Positions 8,785-17,261 of a stretch of DNA of 64,000 nt are shown here, piece by piece (position 1 is the first letter of the stretch; each line of letters begins with the position of its first letter). A program made the position numbers and the translations under genes. Where the stretch lies: NCBI RefSeq assembly GCF_011250555.1, contig NZ_JAANMZ010000002.1, positions 62,001 to 126,000 on the forward strand. The letters are read 5' to 3'. This DNA comes from Bacillus sp. MM2020_4. GTDB taxonomy: Bacteria > Bacillota > Bacilli > Bacillales > Cytobacillaceae. The notes under the pieces were generated by a model, which ran no database searches, had not been told where the DNA came from, and saw nothing but the letters and a program-made list of their open reading frames with translations.

Positions 8785-9984
8785 CTATCTCATCATCATC
8801 GTTAAATTTCCAGCCGCAACAATGACGGTAATACTTAAAAAGAACATCAGTGATACAATCCCGAGAGCTGCAAAAACATAGATAACACTTTTACTGATAA
8901 TATCTAGACATTTAATCACTGGACCACCACCTAAGGGCTGAAGGATGGCGGCTGCAAATTTATAAATAAAGGCAATCATTAATATTTTTATAGCTGGGAA
9001 GGCAACGATTATTAGTAGGATGGCCACTCCGGCAATACCAACTGTATTTTTTAAAAGCACAGATGCACTAACAACTGTATCCGTGGCATCAGTAAACATT
9101 CTCCCAATGACGGGAATGAAGTTTCCTGTCACAAATTTTGCGGTTCTAATGGCAACCCCATCAGTAACGGCTGCCGATGCTCCCTGCACTGAGATGACTC
9201 CAAGAAAGATTGTTAAGAAAAGTCCCATTAATCCGATACTCCAGTTTCGCAAAAGGGCAGCCAATTGTGAAACTTTATACTGCTCAGACATCGTGCTGAC
9301 AATACTGAGCAAGGTAGCTAAAAAGAGGAGTGGCAGGATCACATATTGCATGAACGTTCCGCTTATATTCATTAGGAATAATATTACTGGATGAAAGAAG
9401 GCAGCGGATACTAGACCCCCTGATGCCGCAATAAGGGCGAGCAGAAGAGGAACCAGTGCAAGGACAAAGGAGGTCATTGTCCCAATTGCCTCAGTAGTAT
9501 AACTAATTGCGATATGAAAACTATTTAGGGCCAGGATGACCAGCACCATATAAACAATCGAGTAGGCAACCTTACTAATCGCGCTTTTCTCAAAAGCATT
9601 CTGCATGGATTGAAGAAACATGCTGAATATGGTTAACATGATCAACGAACCAAGTAATTTTCCATTCGCAACAAACTCATGAAAGGCAAACTTTAAAACG
9701 CCCTGACCCCATTGCTTAAATGAGAATTTTTTATCACCTTTTACAAAATCATAAAGACTTCCTTTTTGGCTTTCCGGGAGGAAGCCCCCATATTTATTGG
9801 TAATATCCTCCCAGAATTGTTTGAGTTCAGTTAAGTCCAAGGTCTTTAGCTGTTCGTCTACTAATTCCTGTGGAGAAAGTGGGTTTAAGGTGTCTTTAGA
9901 TTCTTCGGCAGCTTGGACACTTGGAATATACAAGAAAAGAAAAAGAAGAATGATAATAGGAATAATCTGCAGCCTTTGCTTCAA
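8785..9984 (-). CDS. spoIIIAE: stage III sporulation protein AE
   Basis: A 399-residue polytopic membrane protein with a signal-like N-terminus (IIPIIILLFLFLYIPSVQA) and multiple helices from about residue 100 onward; SpoIIIAE is the largest membrane subunit of the A-Q complex. The start is TTG with AGAGGTG 7 nt upstream. It is full-length and in its normal place between AD and AF. Confidence 0.94.
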   Translation of the reverse strand: MKQRLQIIPIIILLFLFLYIPSVQAAEESKDTLNPLSPQELVDEQLKTLDLTELKQFWEDITNKYGGFLPESQKGSLYDFVKGDKKFSFKQWGQGVLKFAFHEFVANGKLLGSLIMLTIFSMFLQSMQNAFEKSAISKVAYSIVYMVLVILALNSFHIAISYTTEAIGTMTSFVLALVPLLLALIAASGGLVSAAFFHPVILFLMNISGTFMQYVILPLLFLATLLSIVSTMSEQYKVSQLAALLRNWSIGLMGLFLTIFLGVISVQGASAAVTDGVAIRTAKFVTGNFIPVIGRMFTDATDTVVSASVLLKNTVGIAGVAILLIIVAFPAIKILMIAFIYKFAAAILQPLGGGPVIKCLDIISKSVIYVFAALGIVSLMFFLSITVIVAAGNLTMMMR

Positions 9985-10015
9985 TGAGTAACACCTCTTT
10001 TTTAAGGTCTGTCCA

Positions 10016-10405
10016 TTAGCTCGGAATTAGTTTGATAATGGTTTCAATCAATACAGTTAGAATCGGAATCGCCATTGCTAGAATAATAATCTTTCCTGCT
10101 AATTCAATCTTGGAGGCAATCGCGCCCTGTCCCGCATCCTTGGTAATTTGGGTGGCGAATTCGGCAATATAGGCAATCCCAATGATTTTAAGGATTGTTT
10201 CAATGTAAACCATATTCACCTTTGCATTCACTGCCAGCTTTTCGAGCATATGAATAATTTCAAAAATCTTATCCACTAAAAAAAGGAAAATGACACAGCC
10301 AGCAAATACCACTATAAGGAAGGCGAAATTTGGTTTTTGCTCTTTAATGATTAAGGCAAGAAAGGTTGCGATGAGAGCAAAACCGATAATTTTTATGATT
10401 TCAAT
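10016..10405 (-). CDS. spoIIIAD: stage III sporulation protein AD, apparently starting at an ATT codon
   Basis: A 129-residue membrane protein when read from ATT at 10405: it begins (M)EIIKIIGFALIATFLALI and continues KEQKPNFAFLIVVFAGC, the conserved SpoIIIAD N-terminus. GGAGG lies exactly 8 nt before this ATT. The frame is open upstream to a TAA but has no ATG, GTG or TTG before the GTG at 10312, which would remove about 31 conserved residues and a membrane helix. AUU initiation is rare but known (infC). The role is as part of the mother-cell A-Q channel. Confidence 0.85.
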   Translation of the reverse strand: MEIIKIIGFALIATFLALIIKEQKPNFAFLIVVFAGCVIFLFLVDKIFEIIHMLEKLAVNAKVNMVYIETILKIIGIAYIAEFATQITKDAGQGAIASKIELAGKIIILAMAIPILTVLIETIIKLIPS

Positions 10406-10421
10406 CGCAAAGACCTCCTTT

Positions 10422-10625
10422 CTATTGAAACAGGAATACTGATTTTATTTTCTGAAAAAGATCATCCACGATGGAGGCTACCTGGAACAAAATATAGATA
10501 AACCCGAAAAGAGTGACCCACTGCGCGTATTCCTTCTTCCCGACTTGATCAAGTACCGTATGCAAAAAGGCTACAACAATGCCAACTCCGGCGATTTTAA
10601 AAATAATATCCACTTCTAAACCCAT
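10422..10625 (-). CDS. spoIIIAC: stage III sporulation protein AC
   Basis: A 67-residue two-helix membrane protein, MGLEVDIIFKIAGVGIVVAF followed by HTVLDQVGKKEYAQWVTLFG, nearly the length of B. subtilis SpoIIIAC (68). It is a small integral subunit of the A-Q complex. Positioned between AB and AD as in all endospore formers. Confidence 0.95.
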   Translation of the reverse strand: MGLEVDIIFKIAGVGIVVAFLHTVLDQVGKKEYAQWVTLFGFIYILFQVASIVDDLFQKIKSVFLFQ

Positions 10626-10636
10626 TGCTTTTCCCC

Positions 10637-11152
10637 CTAGAATAATAAAATGATCAATAATAATCCTGATAAGAATCCGAGACTTTTTACCATTTTTTCA
10701 TATTTGGCTTGCCGGTCAATGGCGTCTGCTTCCTCTCTTTCTAAGTGGGAAAGAGTTAGCATAATATGTTTTTGTTGGGAAAAGCGATCATGACGGCCAA
10801 GAGTCTCCCCGAATTGCTTCATAATTTCAAATTCTCCCTGTCTTAAAGCAGTTGATTTCCATACCTCTCTTAAACTAGTTTCCCATGCTTCATTTACTGT
10901 TGTTTCCGTATCGGTAAGTTTTTTTGCGAATGCTTCAAAAAACGTGGAGAGTGGCTTAGCAAGTTGGGCTGCTAATCTTCGGGCTGCTTCATGCAATGGG
11001 GTATGGCTATACATAATTTCAGCCTCAAGAGATTGAAGCGCCGACCTTAATGCTCTAAGCTGCTTTGGCCGTGCACTAAAATTCCGGGAAGCCTCAAATC
11101 CAGTCCAAGTTGTCGCAACAATAATGATAATGGCGCCAATTAACTTAATCAT
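10637..11152 (-). CDS. spoIIIAB: stage III sporulation protein AB
   Basis: A 171-residue protein with a membrane helix at each end (IKLIGAIIIIVATTWTGFEA and SLGFLSGLLLIILLF) and a helical soluble middle resembling GspF-type export platform proteins. It probably couples the SpoIIIAA ATPase to the channel. Its start overlaps the spoIIIAA stop by 4 bp (ATGA). Confidence 0.94.
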   Translation of the reverse strand: MIKLIGAIIIIVATTWTGFEASRNFSARPKQLRALRSALQSLEAEIMYSHTPLHEAARRLAAQLAKPLSTFFEAFAKKLTDTETTVNEAWETSLREVWKSTALRQGEFEIMKQFGETLGRHDRFSQQKHIMLTLSHLEREEADAIDRQAKYEKMVKSLGFLSGLLLIILLF

Positions 11153-12075
11153 TTTGTCACTCTCACTTTTTGATTCATTTCGTGCCCGCTTTCGTTAAGT
11201 ATATGGGTAATGGTCCCAGGGCCCGATGACCTACTAAGGATGACAAATCGTTCAAAAATTTTTTGGTCAATTAGATCCCTTAGGGATGGCCGTTTTCTTA
11301 GTTCTTCTATGCTCGTCCCGTGCGTGGTCATGATTAGTTTTATACCAGCATGAACAGCCTCCTGAATGGCTTCAGCATCTTCTTTTCGACCAATTTCATC
11401 CACGATTAGGACATCTGGGCTCATCGAACGGATCAGCATCATCATTCCTTCTGCCTTTGGGCAGGCATCTAACACATCAAGACGGTGGCCAAAAGTTAAT
11501 TGCGGAACCCCATGGACACAACCAGCAATTTCACTCCGTTCATCCACAACTCCCACCTTACTTGCCTGAATTCCTCCTGCCCTGTTGCCTGTAGAAATAA
11601 TTCTGGCAATATCACGTAGCAGTGTCGTCTTTCCTGTTTGTGGCGGTCCAATAATCATCGTATGCATCCAGTTGCCTTTATAAATAAACGGAATGATAGG
11701 TTCGGCAATCCCCACCTTTTCCCTAGCAACTCGTATATTAAAAGAGGAAATATCCCTAATCGCTTTAACCTTGCCATCCTCAAGAATGACCTTTCCGGCC
11801 AGTCCAATCCGATGTCCTCCAGATACGGTTATATACCCGCGTTTTAGTTCTTCCTCCAGCGTATAAATGGAGAAATGGCTAATTTTATTTAGAAGATGAA
11901 TAGCATCCTCAGATTGAACAATATAGGATAAAAACCTCGGGGCTCCCTTTACCATCATTTCAATTGGCCGGTTAACACGAATTCGAATTTCCTCTAATTC
12001 TTCTTTTTGGTCAGGAGGGATTTTGTTGATTAGGTCGGCAATATTTTTCGGTAAATAGGGAAGGATGGTTTCCAT
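11149..12075 (-). CDS. spoIIIAA: stage III sporulation protein AA, secretion-type ATPase
   Basis: A 308-residue ATPase with Walker A GPPQTGKTT at about residues 143-151 and Walker B-like VLIVDEIGR. It is related to type II/IV secretion ATPases and is thought to power the A-Q complex from the mother cell. First gene of the eight-gene operon, behind a strong SigmaE promoter; the ribosome binding site is AAAGGAGGAAGC. Confidence 0.96.
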   Translation of the reverse strand: METILPYLPKNIADLINKIPPDQKEELEEIRIRVNRPIEMMVKGAPRFLSYIVQSEDAIHLLNKISHFSIYTLEEELKRGYITVSGGHRIGLAGKVILEDGKVKAIRDISSFNIRVAREKVGIAEPIIPFIYKGNWMHTMIIGPPQTGKTTLLRDIARIISTGNRAGGIQASKVGVVDERSEIAGCVHGVPQLTFGHRLDVLDACPKAEGMMMLIRSMSPDVLIVDEIGRKEDAEAIQEAVHAGIKLIMTTHGTSIEELRKRPSLRDLIDQKIFERFVILSRSSGPGTITHILNESGHEMNQKVRVTK

Positions 12076-12114
12076 GTATGCTTCCTCCTTTTATTTGCAT
12101 ATCTCATTAGTTAA

Positions 12115-12143
12115 AATGTATGCCTGCTTGGACACAATATGAC
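12115..12143 (-). promoter_or_regulatory. SigmaE promoter of the spoIIIA operon
   Basis: On the reverse strand GTCATATT and CATACATT are separated by 13 bp, agreeing closely with the SigmaE consensus. The spoIIIA operon is known to be transcribed by SigmaE in the mother cell. Confidence 0.85.
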
Positions 12144-12283
12144 TTTCAAATCTGTTAATTCATTTCTATTTTTTGGATAAGATTAGTAGAACTAACTTTA
12201 AAAGAATAGATTTTAAAAACGGAACATTTCCGGTGTCCATTTCGTATTTTATAAGAGGGACAATAGTAAAGGGGGAGATACGT

Positions 12284-12967
12284 TTGTATCAATACTTGCC
12301 GCCTAATCGAAATGGATTCCATCACAAAGGCCAGTTAATAAGGGTAACAGGCGAAGGGGAACTTGCAATCCAGCCAGATTCGGCTTCAGTGAACTTAGGG
12401 GTTATCACTGAATACAAGGAATTAATCGCAGCGCAGCAGCAGAACTCTGATGAAGTGTCAAAAGTAATCAATGCACTGCTCGGACTTGGAATTCCACAAA
12501 ACCAATTACAAACCTTCGATTATCGAATTGAATCGGATTACGATTACGATCAAGGGAAACAAATTTTTCGTGGCTATAAAATAACTCATCTATTACAGGT
12601 GAAAATAGAAGATCTATCAATCATAGGGAAAGTAGTGGATACAGCTGTTAAAAACGGTGTCAATTATGTCTCTAATGTACAATTTAAAGCGAAGAATAAA
12701 GATGCATTTTATCAGCAAGCCCTATCCCTTGCCCTTACAAATGCCATCGAAAAGGCCAAAACAATTGCCGGGACATTAAATGTAACGCTAATACCGACAC
12801 CAAGCTTAGTGGTGGAGGGAGGGGGTACGGTTCAACCCTTCAACCACCAGTCTGAAACATTTGTTAAAAGCGTCAGTTCAACACAATTCGAACCAGGACA
12901 AATCATAGTAAAGGCAACAATCTCTGCTGAATTTCATTATCAAACACCATATAAAGCACCACTTTAA
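12284..12967 (+). CDS. SIMPL domain (DUF541) protein
   Basis: A 227-residue protein with GQLIRVTGEGELAIQPDSA at its start, the signature of the SIMPL/DUF541 family, and later ANAIEKAKTIAGTLNV and a C-terminal IIVKATISAEF strand. SIMPL proteins form oligomeric beta-rich assemblies of uncertain role, often envelope-associated. No signal peptide is visible. The start is TTG at 12284, after AAAGGGGGAG; an open upstream extension to 12173 lacks a ribosome binding site. It is divergent from spoIIIA and stands where yqhV lies in B. subtilis. Confidence 0.85.
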   Translation: MYQYLPPNRNGFHHKGQLIRVTGEGELAIQPDSASVNLGVITEYKELIAAQQQNSDEVSKVINALLGLGIPQNQLQTFDYRIESDYDYDQGKQIFRGYKITHLLQVKIEDLSIIGKVVDTAVKNGVNYVSNVQFKAKNKDAFYQQALSLALTNAIEKAKTIAGTLNVTLIPTPSLVVEGGGTVQPFNHQSETFVKSVSSTQFEPGQIIVKATISAEFHYQTPYKAPL

Positions 12968-12972
12968 TGAAA

Positions 12973-13011
12973 AAAAGGATTGAACCACAAATATAAGGTT
13001 CAATCCTTTTT
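12973..13011. terminator. bidirectional terminator
   Basis: AAAAGGATTGAACC and GGTTCAATCCTTTT form a perfect 14-bp stem with T-runs on both sides, between the convergent SIMPL gene and the thioredoxin-like gene. Confidence 0.9.
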
Positions 13012-13019
13012 GATTATTG

Positions 13020-13529
13020 CTATTTGTCATATTTCTTTGCCCAGTTGTATAACTGCATTTCTGTTACTGGTCCATTAAAATGCTCTCTTATGATACCTTG
13101 TTTATCAATAACAAATGTTTCAGGCTGTCCTGTCACATTATACAATTTCGACACCTTGGCATTATAATCGAATAGATAATTCATTCCTGCTTTATTATGA
13201 TCTGTTACCTTATTTATCTTATCAATGGTCTCACCGCGATTAATCATAAGAAATGGATACTGATCACCATAGTCTTTTTGAAAAGCCTCAAGTTCCGGAA
13301 GCTCCTCTTTACAAGGTGCACACCAGCTGGCAAAATAATTTAAAATAACAACCTTCCCCTTATAGTCCGAGAGCTTGGTATTACTTCCATCAATCTTTGG
13401 AAGTTCGAAATTATAGGCTTTATCACCAATATCCGTATGTTTGCCCTTGGATACCAAACTATATCCAAAAAAGCCAAACATCCCCACAATCAGTATCAAT
13501 ACGAGTAATTTGATAACTCGCTGGTTCAT
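13020..13529 (-). CDS. membrane-anchored thiol-disulfide oxidoreductase (ResA/CcmG/TlpA-like)
   Basis: A 169-residue protein with one N-terminal anchor (KLLVLILIVGMFGFFGYSLV) and an extracellular thioredoxin fold with the redox motif WCAPC (Cys70, Cys73). A conserved Pro before the final strand is in TGQPETFVID. It would reduce apocytochrome c cysteines before haem attachment, the role of ResA in System II and CcmG in System I. It is last gene of the ccm cluster. The ATG at 13529 follows GGGGGAAATACG. Confidence 0.9.
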   Translation of the reverse strand: MNQRVIKLLVLILIVGMFGFFGYSLVSKGKHTDIGDKAYNFELPKIDGSNTKLSDYKGKVVILNYFASWCAPCKEELPELEAFQKDYGDQYPFLMINRGETIDKINKVTDHNKAGMNYLFDYNAKVSKLYNVTGQPETFVIDKQGIIREHFNGPVTEMQLYNWAKKYDK

Positions 13530-13561
13530 CGTATTTCCCCCTGACACTCGAGACTTACAGT

Positions 13562-13693
13562 CTATTGATCGAGCTGCTTTAAAAATTCAATTTCCTTTTT
13601 AAGCTTGTCGTGTCTTTTTCCGATAATAAACATATAAGCAAAGATAACCACCCAAGCAACAGAATAAGCACCTAACATATATTCATAATTCAT
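13562..13693 (-). CDS. ccmD: CcmD-like small membrane protein
   Basis: A 43-residue gene: a short outside segment, one helix (AYSVAWVVIFAYMFIIG) and a basic coiled tail (KRHDKLKKEIEFLKQ), which is the CcmD layout. CcmD keeps haem-loaded CcmE bound to CcmC/CcmB/CcmA. AGGAGGGTTTAATC precedes the ATG, and it sits immediately downstream of ccmC as in classic ccmABCD operons. Sequence similarity in this family is weak, so position and topology carry the call. Confidence 0.85.
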   Translation of the reverse strand: MNYEYMLGAYSVAWVVIFAYMFIIGKRHDKLKKEIEFLKQLDQ

Positions 13694-13705
13694 GATTAAA
13701 CCCTC

Positions 13706-14467
13706 CTAATTTTCCATTTTTTCTCTTAATTTTTCTTTATATTGCTCAACTTTAATTCGCATATTTTCAAAAGAAACACCCTTATAAAGCAGGTAGGAAT
13801 AAAAAATGGTAAATGCAGTAATTGTGATTAGTAATGCTGCTAACATTGTATCCTCAATCCCGCCGCCCTTTTGAGATGGGCCATCTCCAAAAACAATTGG
13901 GTGAAATTTCGTTTGCCACCAACGAATGGCGAAGAATACGATTGGAACATCTGCAAAACCAATGATGCCAAAGACTGCTGAAAGTCGAGCCTTTTTATCC
14001 CATACGCCATCCATCTGCCTAATCATTATGTAGGCAATATAGATAAAGAAGAGAATTAATGTTGTGATTAAACGCGGCTCCCATACCCACCATGTATTCC
14101 AAGCCGACCTGGCCCAAATAGGACCTGTCGTTAATACAATAATTGTAAACACAACTCCAACTTCAGCTGAAACATAGGCATACGTATCAAATATTCTTTT
14201 CCGCTTGATTAAGAACAAAATACTAAAAACAAATGTTACAAAAAATGCCATAAACGCTAACCATGCAGAGCTTACATGAAAATAAAAGATCTTTTGGGCG
14301 GCATGCATCGATTTTTCTTCCGCTGCAAAGATGAAAATAAAGTAAAGAGAAACCAACATTGAGATGACTGTAGCAGCAAACAACATTTTTGAGAGATTAG
14401 TTGATTTCGCATCTGCCACCTGTGTCTTAGGAAGCGTCGCTTTCTCTCGTTCGAGATTCATACTCAT
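13706..14467 (-). CDS. ccmC: haem-handling membrane protein CcmC
   Basis: A 253-residue protein with six membrane helices and the tryptophan-rich haem motif TWWVWEPRLITTLI between helices, with histidines in loops (FYFHVSSAWLAF). CcmC loads haem onto CcmE at the outer face of the membrane. ATG at 14467 has GGAGG 8 nt upstream. The C-terminus ends in a charged tail. ccmB ends four bases upstream. Confidence 0.93.
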   Translation of the reverse strand: MSMNLEREKATLPKTQVADAKSTNLSKMLFAATVISMLVSLYFIFIFAAEEKSMHAAQKIFYFHVSSAWLAFMAFFVTFVFSILFLIKRKRIFDTYAYVSAEVGVVFTIIVLTTGPIWARSAWNTWWVWEPRLITTLILFFIYIAYIMIRQMDGVWDKKARLSAVFGIIGFADVPIVFFAIRWWQTKFHPIVFGDGPSQKGGGIEDTMLAALLITITAFTIFYSYLLYKGVSFENMRIKVEQYKEKLREKMEN

Positions 14468-14470
14468 CAC

Positions 14471-15151
14471 TTAAACCTCCAGCACATAATCTATTAATAA
14501 GAAACATACAACAAAGAAGATAACATCATACGCCGTGACCAATTGAATCCAGGCAATCGCACTCGAAAGCTTTTCCATATTCGATAAAATGATTTTCGTG
14601 GCCTGAACCACTCCAATTAAGATTGGGGTTGTAATGGGAAAAAGCAATAATGGCAAGAGCATCTCACTGCTTTTAGAATTGGCGGCCAAGGCTGCTAAGA
14701 ATGTTCCAATCGCAATAAATCCAAAGCTGCCTAAGAAAATGGTTAAAATAAAATAAGGAAGACTGCCCAGAAATTTAAAATCAAACAATAAGAATAGAAA
14801 CGGGATGGAAACAAGTTCCACTACGAGCATCATCGCAAAATTGGCCAGGAACTTCCCTAAATAAATACTTTGGGCTTCCATTGGTGCAACAAGTAAGCCT
14901 TGTATTGTATCATTTCGCTGCTCTGAGATAAACGATCTGTTCAGACCTAAAATACCAGCAAACACGATAATGACCCAAATGACTCCTGGAATAACAGCCT
15001 TAGTTGTGTTATTCGCCGGGTCAAATGCAAAACTGAAAACAACAATCACAAGTCCCGCAAATATAATCTGTGTCGTGAGAATTTGTTTTGTTTTTAACTC
15101 TGAATATAAATCTTTTTTTGCTAGGAAGAGGGCTGTTCGATATAAATTCAT
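14471..15151 (-). CDS. ccmB: haem exporter-type ABC permease CcmB
   Basis: A 226-residue six-helix permease with FISEQRNDTIQGLLVAPME, the CcmB signature, near residues 75-95. With CcmA and CcmC it releases haem-CcmE from the complex in an ATP-dependent step. It overlaps ccmA by 4 bp (ATGA) so the two are translationally coupled. Confidence 0.94.
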   Translation of the reverse strand: MNLYRTALFLAKKDLYSELKTKQILTTQIIFAGLVIVVFSFAFDPANNTTKAVIPGVIWVIIVFAGILGLNRSFISEQRNDTIQGLLVAPMEAQSIYLGKFLANFAMMLVVELVSIPFLFLLFDFKFLGSLPYFILTIFLGSFGFIAIGTFLAALAANSKSSEMLLPLLLFPITTPILIGVVQATKIILSNMEKLSSAIAWIQLVTAYDVIFFVVCFLLIDYVLEV

Positions 15152-15852
15152 GACACAGCCTCCACTTGAAGCTCATATTTTCCAGAAACATAGCCTAAAT
15201 TTTGATTTTCTATCTTAAAGTCATCGACAATCTTCCCATTCTTCACAATGATGACCCGGTCACAAATTTCAGCTGCTTGTTTGAAATCATGAGTGACCAT
15301 CAAGGTTGTTGCACCCTTTTCTTTCATAGAAAGAATCACATTGTTGAGAATCGTAATTGCACCTTGATCCAGCCCAGTATGAGGTTCGTCTAAAAGTAGA
15401 ACGGCCGGATCATGAACAATTGCCCGAGCGATAGCAATCCTCTGAATCATACCGCGTGAAAAATTCTTCACCGGTTCATTTAAAAAGAAGGACAATCCTA
15501 CTTCTTTTACAAGTTGAACGGCTTTTTGTTCGGCATCCTTTACCCCATATATATTCCCAAAGAAAACGAGATTTTCTAACGGGGAGTAATGATCATAAAG
15601 TAAGCTGGAATGGGGTAAATAACCTAATAATTTTTTGATTTCAATCTGGTTTTTTTTCAATTCCATTCCATTAATCAGCACTCGTCCTGATGTGGGTTTT
15701 ATTAAGGTTGCCAGCACCTTTAACAGCGTACTCTTACCAGCACCATTTGGTCCAAGTATCGCTACCGTTTCTCCTTTTTCTATATGGAGATCTACACCAC
15801 GCAGTATCAGCTTATTGTCAGCTTGCTTGGTTAGTTTTTTTATTTCTATCAT
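15148..15852 (-). CDS. ccmA: ABC transporter ATPase CcmA
   Basis: A 234-residue ABC ATPase: Walker A GPNGAGKSTLL, signature NFSRGMIQRIAIARA, Walker B VLLLDEPHTGLD, switch His in MVTHDF. It is the cytosolic motor of the CcmAB(C)D complex. Assigned to CcmA rather than a generic transporter because it overlaps ccmB and lies in a full ccm set. GGGGGGG precedes the ATG. Confidence 0.92.
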   Translation of the reverse strand: MIEIKKLTKQADNKLILRGVDLHIEKGETVAILGPNGAGKSTLLKVLATLIKPTSGRVLINGMELKKNQIEIKKLLGYLPHSSLLYDHYSPLENLVFFGNIYGVKDAEQKAVQLVKEVGLSFFLNEPVKNFSRGMIQRIAIARAIVHDPAVLLLDEPHTGLDQGAITILNNVILSMKEKGATTLMVTHDFKQAAEICDRVIIVKNGKIVDDFKIENQNLGYVSGKYELQVEAVS

Positions 15853-15876
15853 CTGCAGGTCCCCCCCAACAAGCAG

Positions 15877-16872
15877 TTACTCAACAAAATTGCGTAAATT
15901 TAATTTAACCTGGACTAAATGCTGTTTATAAGCAGTAAGCTTTGCCTGATATTCATCCTCTGAAAGCTTACCCTCTCCAAAGGTTTCTTCCAATTCAATA
16001 ATCTTATCCATAATTGCCTTTTGCTTCATCATCAAGAGCTTAAAGGCTTTCTCCTCCCTATCTGCTCCGAGCCTTTCCTCTTCTAGCCTTGCTTTTCTTC
16101 TAAAATAGGCAAAATAGGCAATTCCCGCAATAATAATGGCCCCAATAATAATCATGAAGATATGCGGGTTAAAACGATGTAATGGTGATTGCCCCCACAT
16201 TCTTAAATGTCCGGGATTGTGAAATGCAGGTGCTGTATGGGTAACAGTGCTATTTTTTTCACCTTCATTGGTTGCGGCTTTGGCTTTGGTTTCATCAACA
16301 GCAGGCTGTTTGTCTTTATTATAGACAAGTGTAAAGCTCTGATTTTCCTTAATACTTTCGATACTGTACCCAAAGTAATTTTGATCATCAAATTTGAAAA
16401 GACCTTGACTAGTTGCGTCGGCGCCTTTCACCTCAATACTGCCTCTTCCCTCAGGCACAAGAATCTGCATCATTTGAATAGGATAATCAACTACAACATT
16501 GACTTCTTTATCTTTCGGCATTCGATAACTGTATGGCAGCACCATTGTTTGATTTGCCGGGATTGGTGTTGTGGTAATAAAGCCCTTCTCCACTTGTTCA
16601 AAAGCAATCTTATTATCTAAAAAATTTAGATCCTTTGCACCTTCAGGCAAGGTTACATGTAATACTGCCTTACTTGTCCCATCACCCTTATATTCCGCAG
16701 CTGAAGTGTTGGTATAATTCGTCATATTCATTAGATTTGTTGAACCATCTTCTGCCGGACTAACGACAAGGTAATGCATATCAATGGTGATTTTAGCATC
16801 GGAGGCTGCTAAACCAAATGTAGGAGTTAGCAGCAGCACTCCAAGGAGGAGGGCGGTGATTTTCTTGATCAC
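15877..16872 (-). CDS. signal-peptide membrane protein of the ccm cluster, function unknown
   Basis: A 331-residue protein: signal peptide (ITALLLGVLLLTPTFGLA), a large beta-rich outside domain (residues about 25-225), one membrane helix (FMIIIGAIIIAGIAYFAYF), and a cytosolic coiled tail ending EDEYQAKLTAYKQHLVQVKL. This layout is shared with the product of 20243-21295, which suggests two diverged paralogues at the ends of the cluster. The GTG start overlaps the preceding stop (GTGA). I do not recognise a named family; a haem or apocytochrome chaperone role is only inferred from position. Confidence 0.7.
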   Translation of the reverse strand: MIKKITALLLGVLLLTPTFGLAASDAKITIDMHYLVVSPAEDGSTNLMNMTNYTNTSAAEYKGDGTSKAVLHVTLPEGAKDLNFLDNKIAFEQVEKGFITTTPIPANQTMVLPYSYRMPKDKEVNVVVDYPIQMMQILVPEGRGSIEVKGADATSQGLFKFDDQNYFGYSIESIKENQSFTLVYNKDKQPAVDETKAKAATNEGEKNSTVTHTAPAFHNPGHLRMWGQSPLHRFNPHIFMIIIGAIIIAGIAYFAYFRRKARLEEERLGADREEKAFKLLMMKQKAIMDKIIELEETFGEGKLSEDEYQAKLTAYKQHLVQVKLNLRNFVE

Positions 16873-17249
16873 TTTTCTTCCCCCTTTTTCTTTTTGTAGC
16901 TCTTCATTTGCGCTTCAATTTCTTTTTCCACTTCTGCCATTAAATCATGATCAACAGCTGGTTCAACGATCTGTTCTTCTTCTCTCATAATATTGGCCAC
17001 TTCAATTTCGTATTGCTTCTTTAAATGTCTATAATCTGCATGTGAGATTTTATCCATTTTGTATTCAAACTCGATCTCATTTAGAGTTGTTAAAAGCGCT
17101 TCTTTCGTTGTCGCTAAATCCTGCCCCTTGGTTCCTACATGTAAATAGGGTAGACGATCCCACTTAAATAGCGGTGCCAATAGTAGAAATAAACAAACAA
17201 GCGCCAATACCGCTGTGAAAAGCAGCGAAATGATTGAGATATCGTGCAT
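16869..17249 (-). CDS. CcmI-like small membrane protein
   Basis: A 126-residue protein with one N-terminal helix (LLFTAVLALVCLFLLLAPLF) and a charged coiled domain TKEALLTTLNEIEFEYKMDK followed by ISHADYRHLKKQYE. The pattern of Leu/Glu-rich helix then a short DY(R)xL segment is the N-terminal part of CcmI/CycH, which presents apocytochrome to the ligase. The TPR part of proteobacterial CcmI is absent. ATG 17249 or GTG 17258 could be the start. Confidence 0.7.
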   Translation of the reverse strand: MHDISIISLLFTAVLALVCLFLLLAPLFKWDRLPYLHVGTKGQDLATTKEALLTTLNEIEFEYKMDKISHADYRHLKKQYEIEVANIMREEEQIVEPAVDHDLMAEVEKEIEAQMKSYKKKKGEEK

Positions 17250-17261
17250 TATGTTCACATC

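Noticed and set aside
10016-10312. 98-residue SpoIIIAD from GTG
   Set aside because: It would remove the first conserved helix; the ATT at 10405 has the ribosome binding site.
15148-15852. Generic ABC drug exporter instead of CcmA
   Set aside because: It overlaps ccmB and lies in a complete ccm set.
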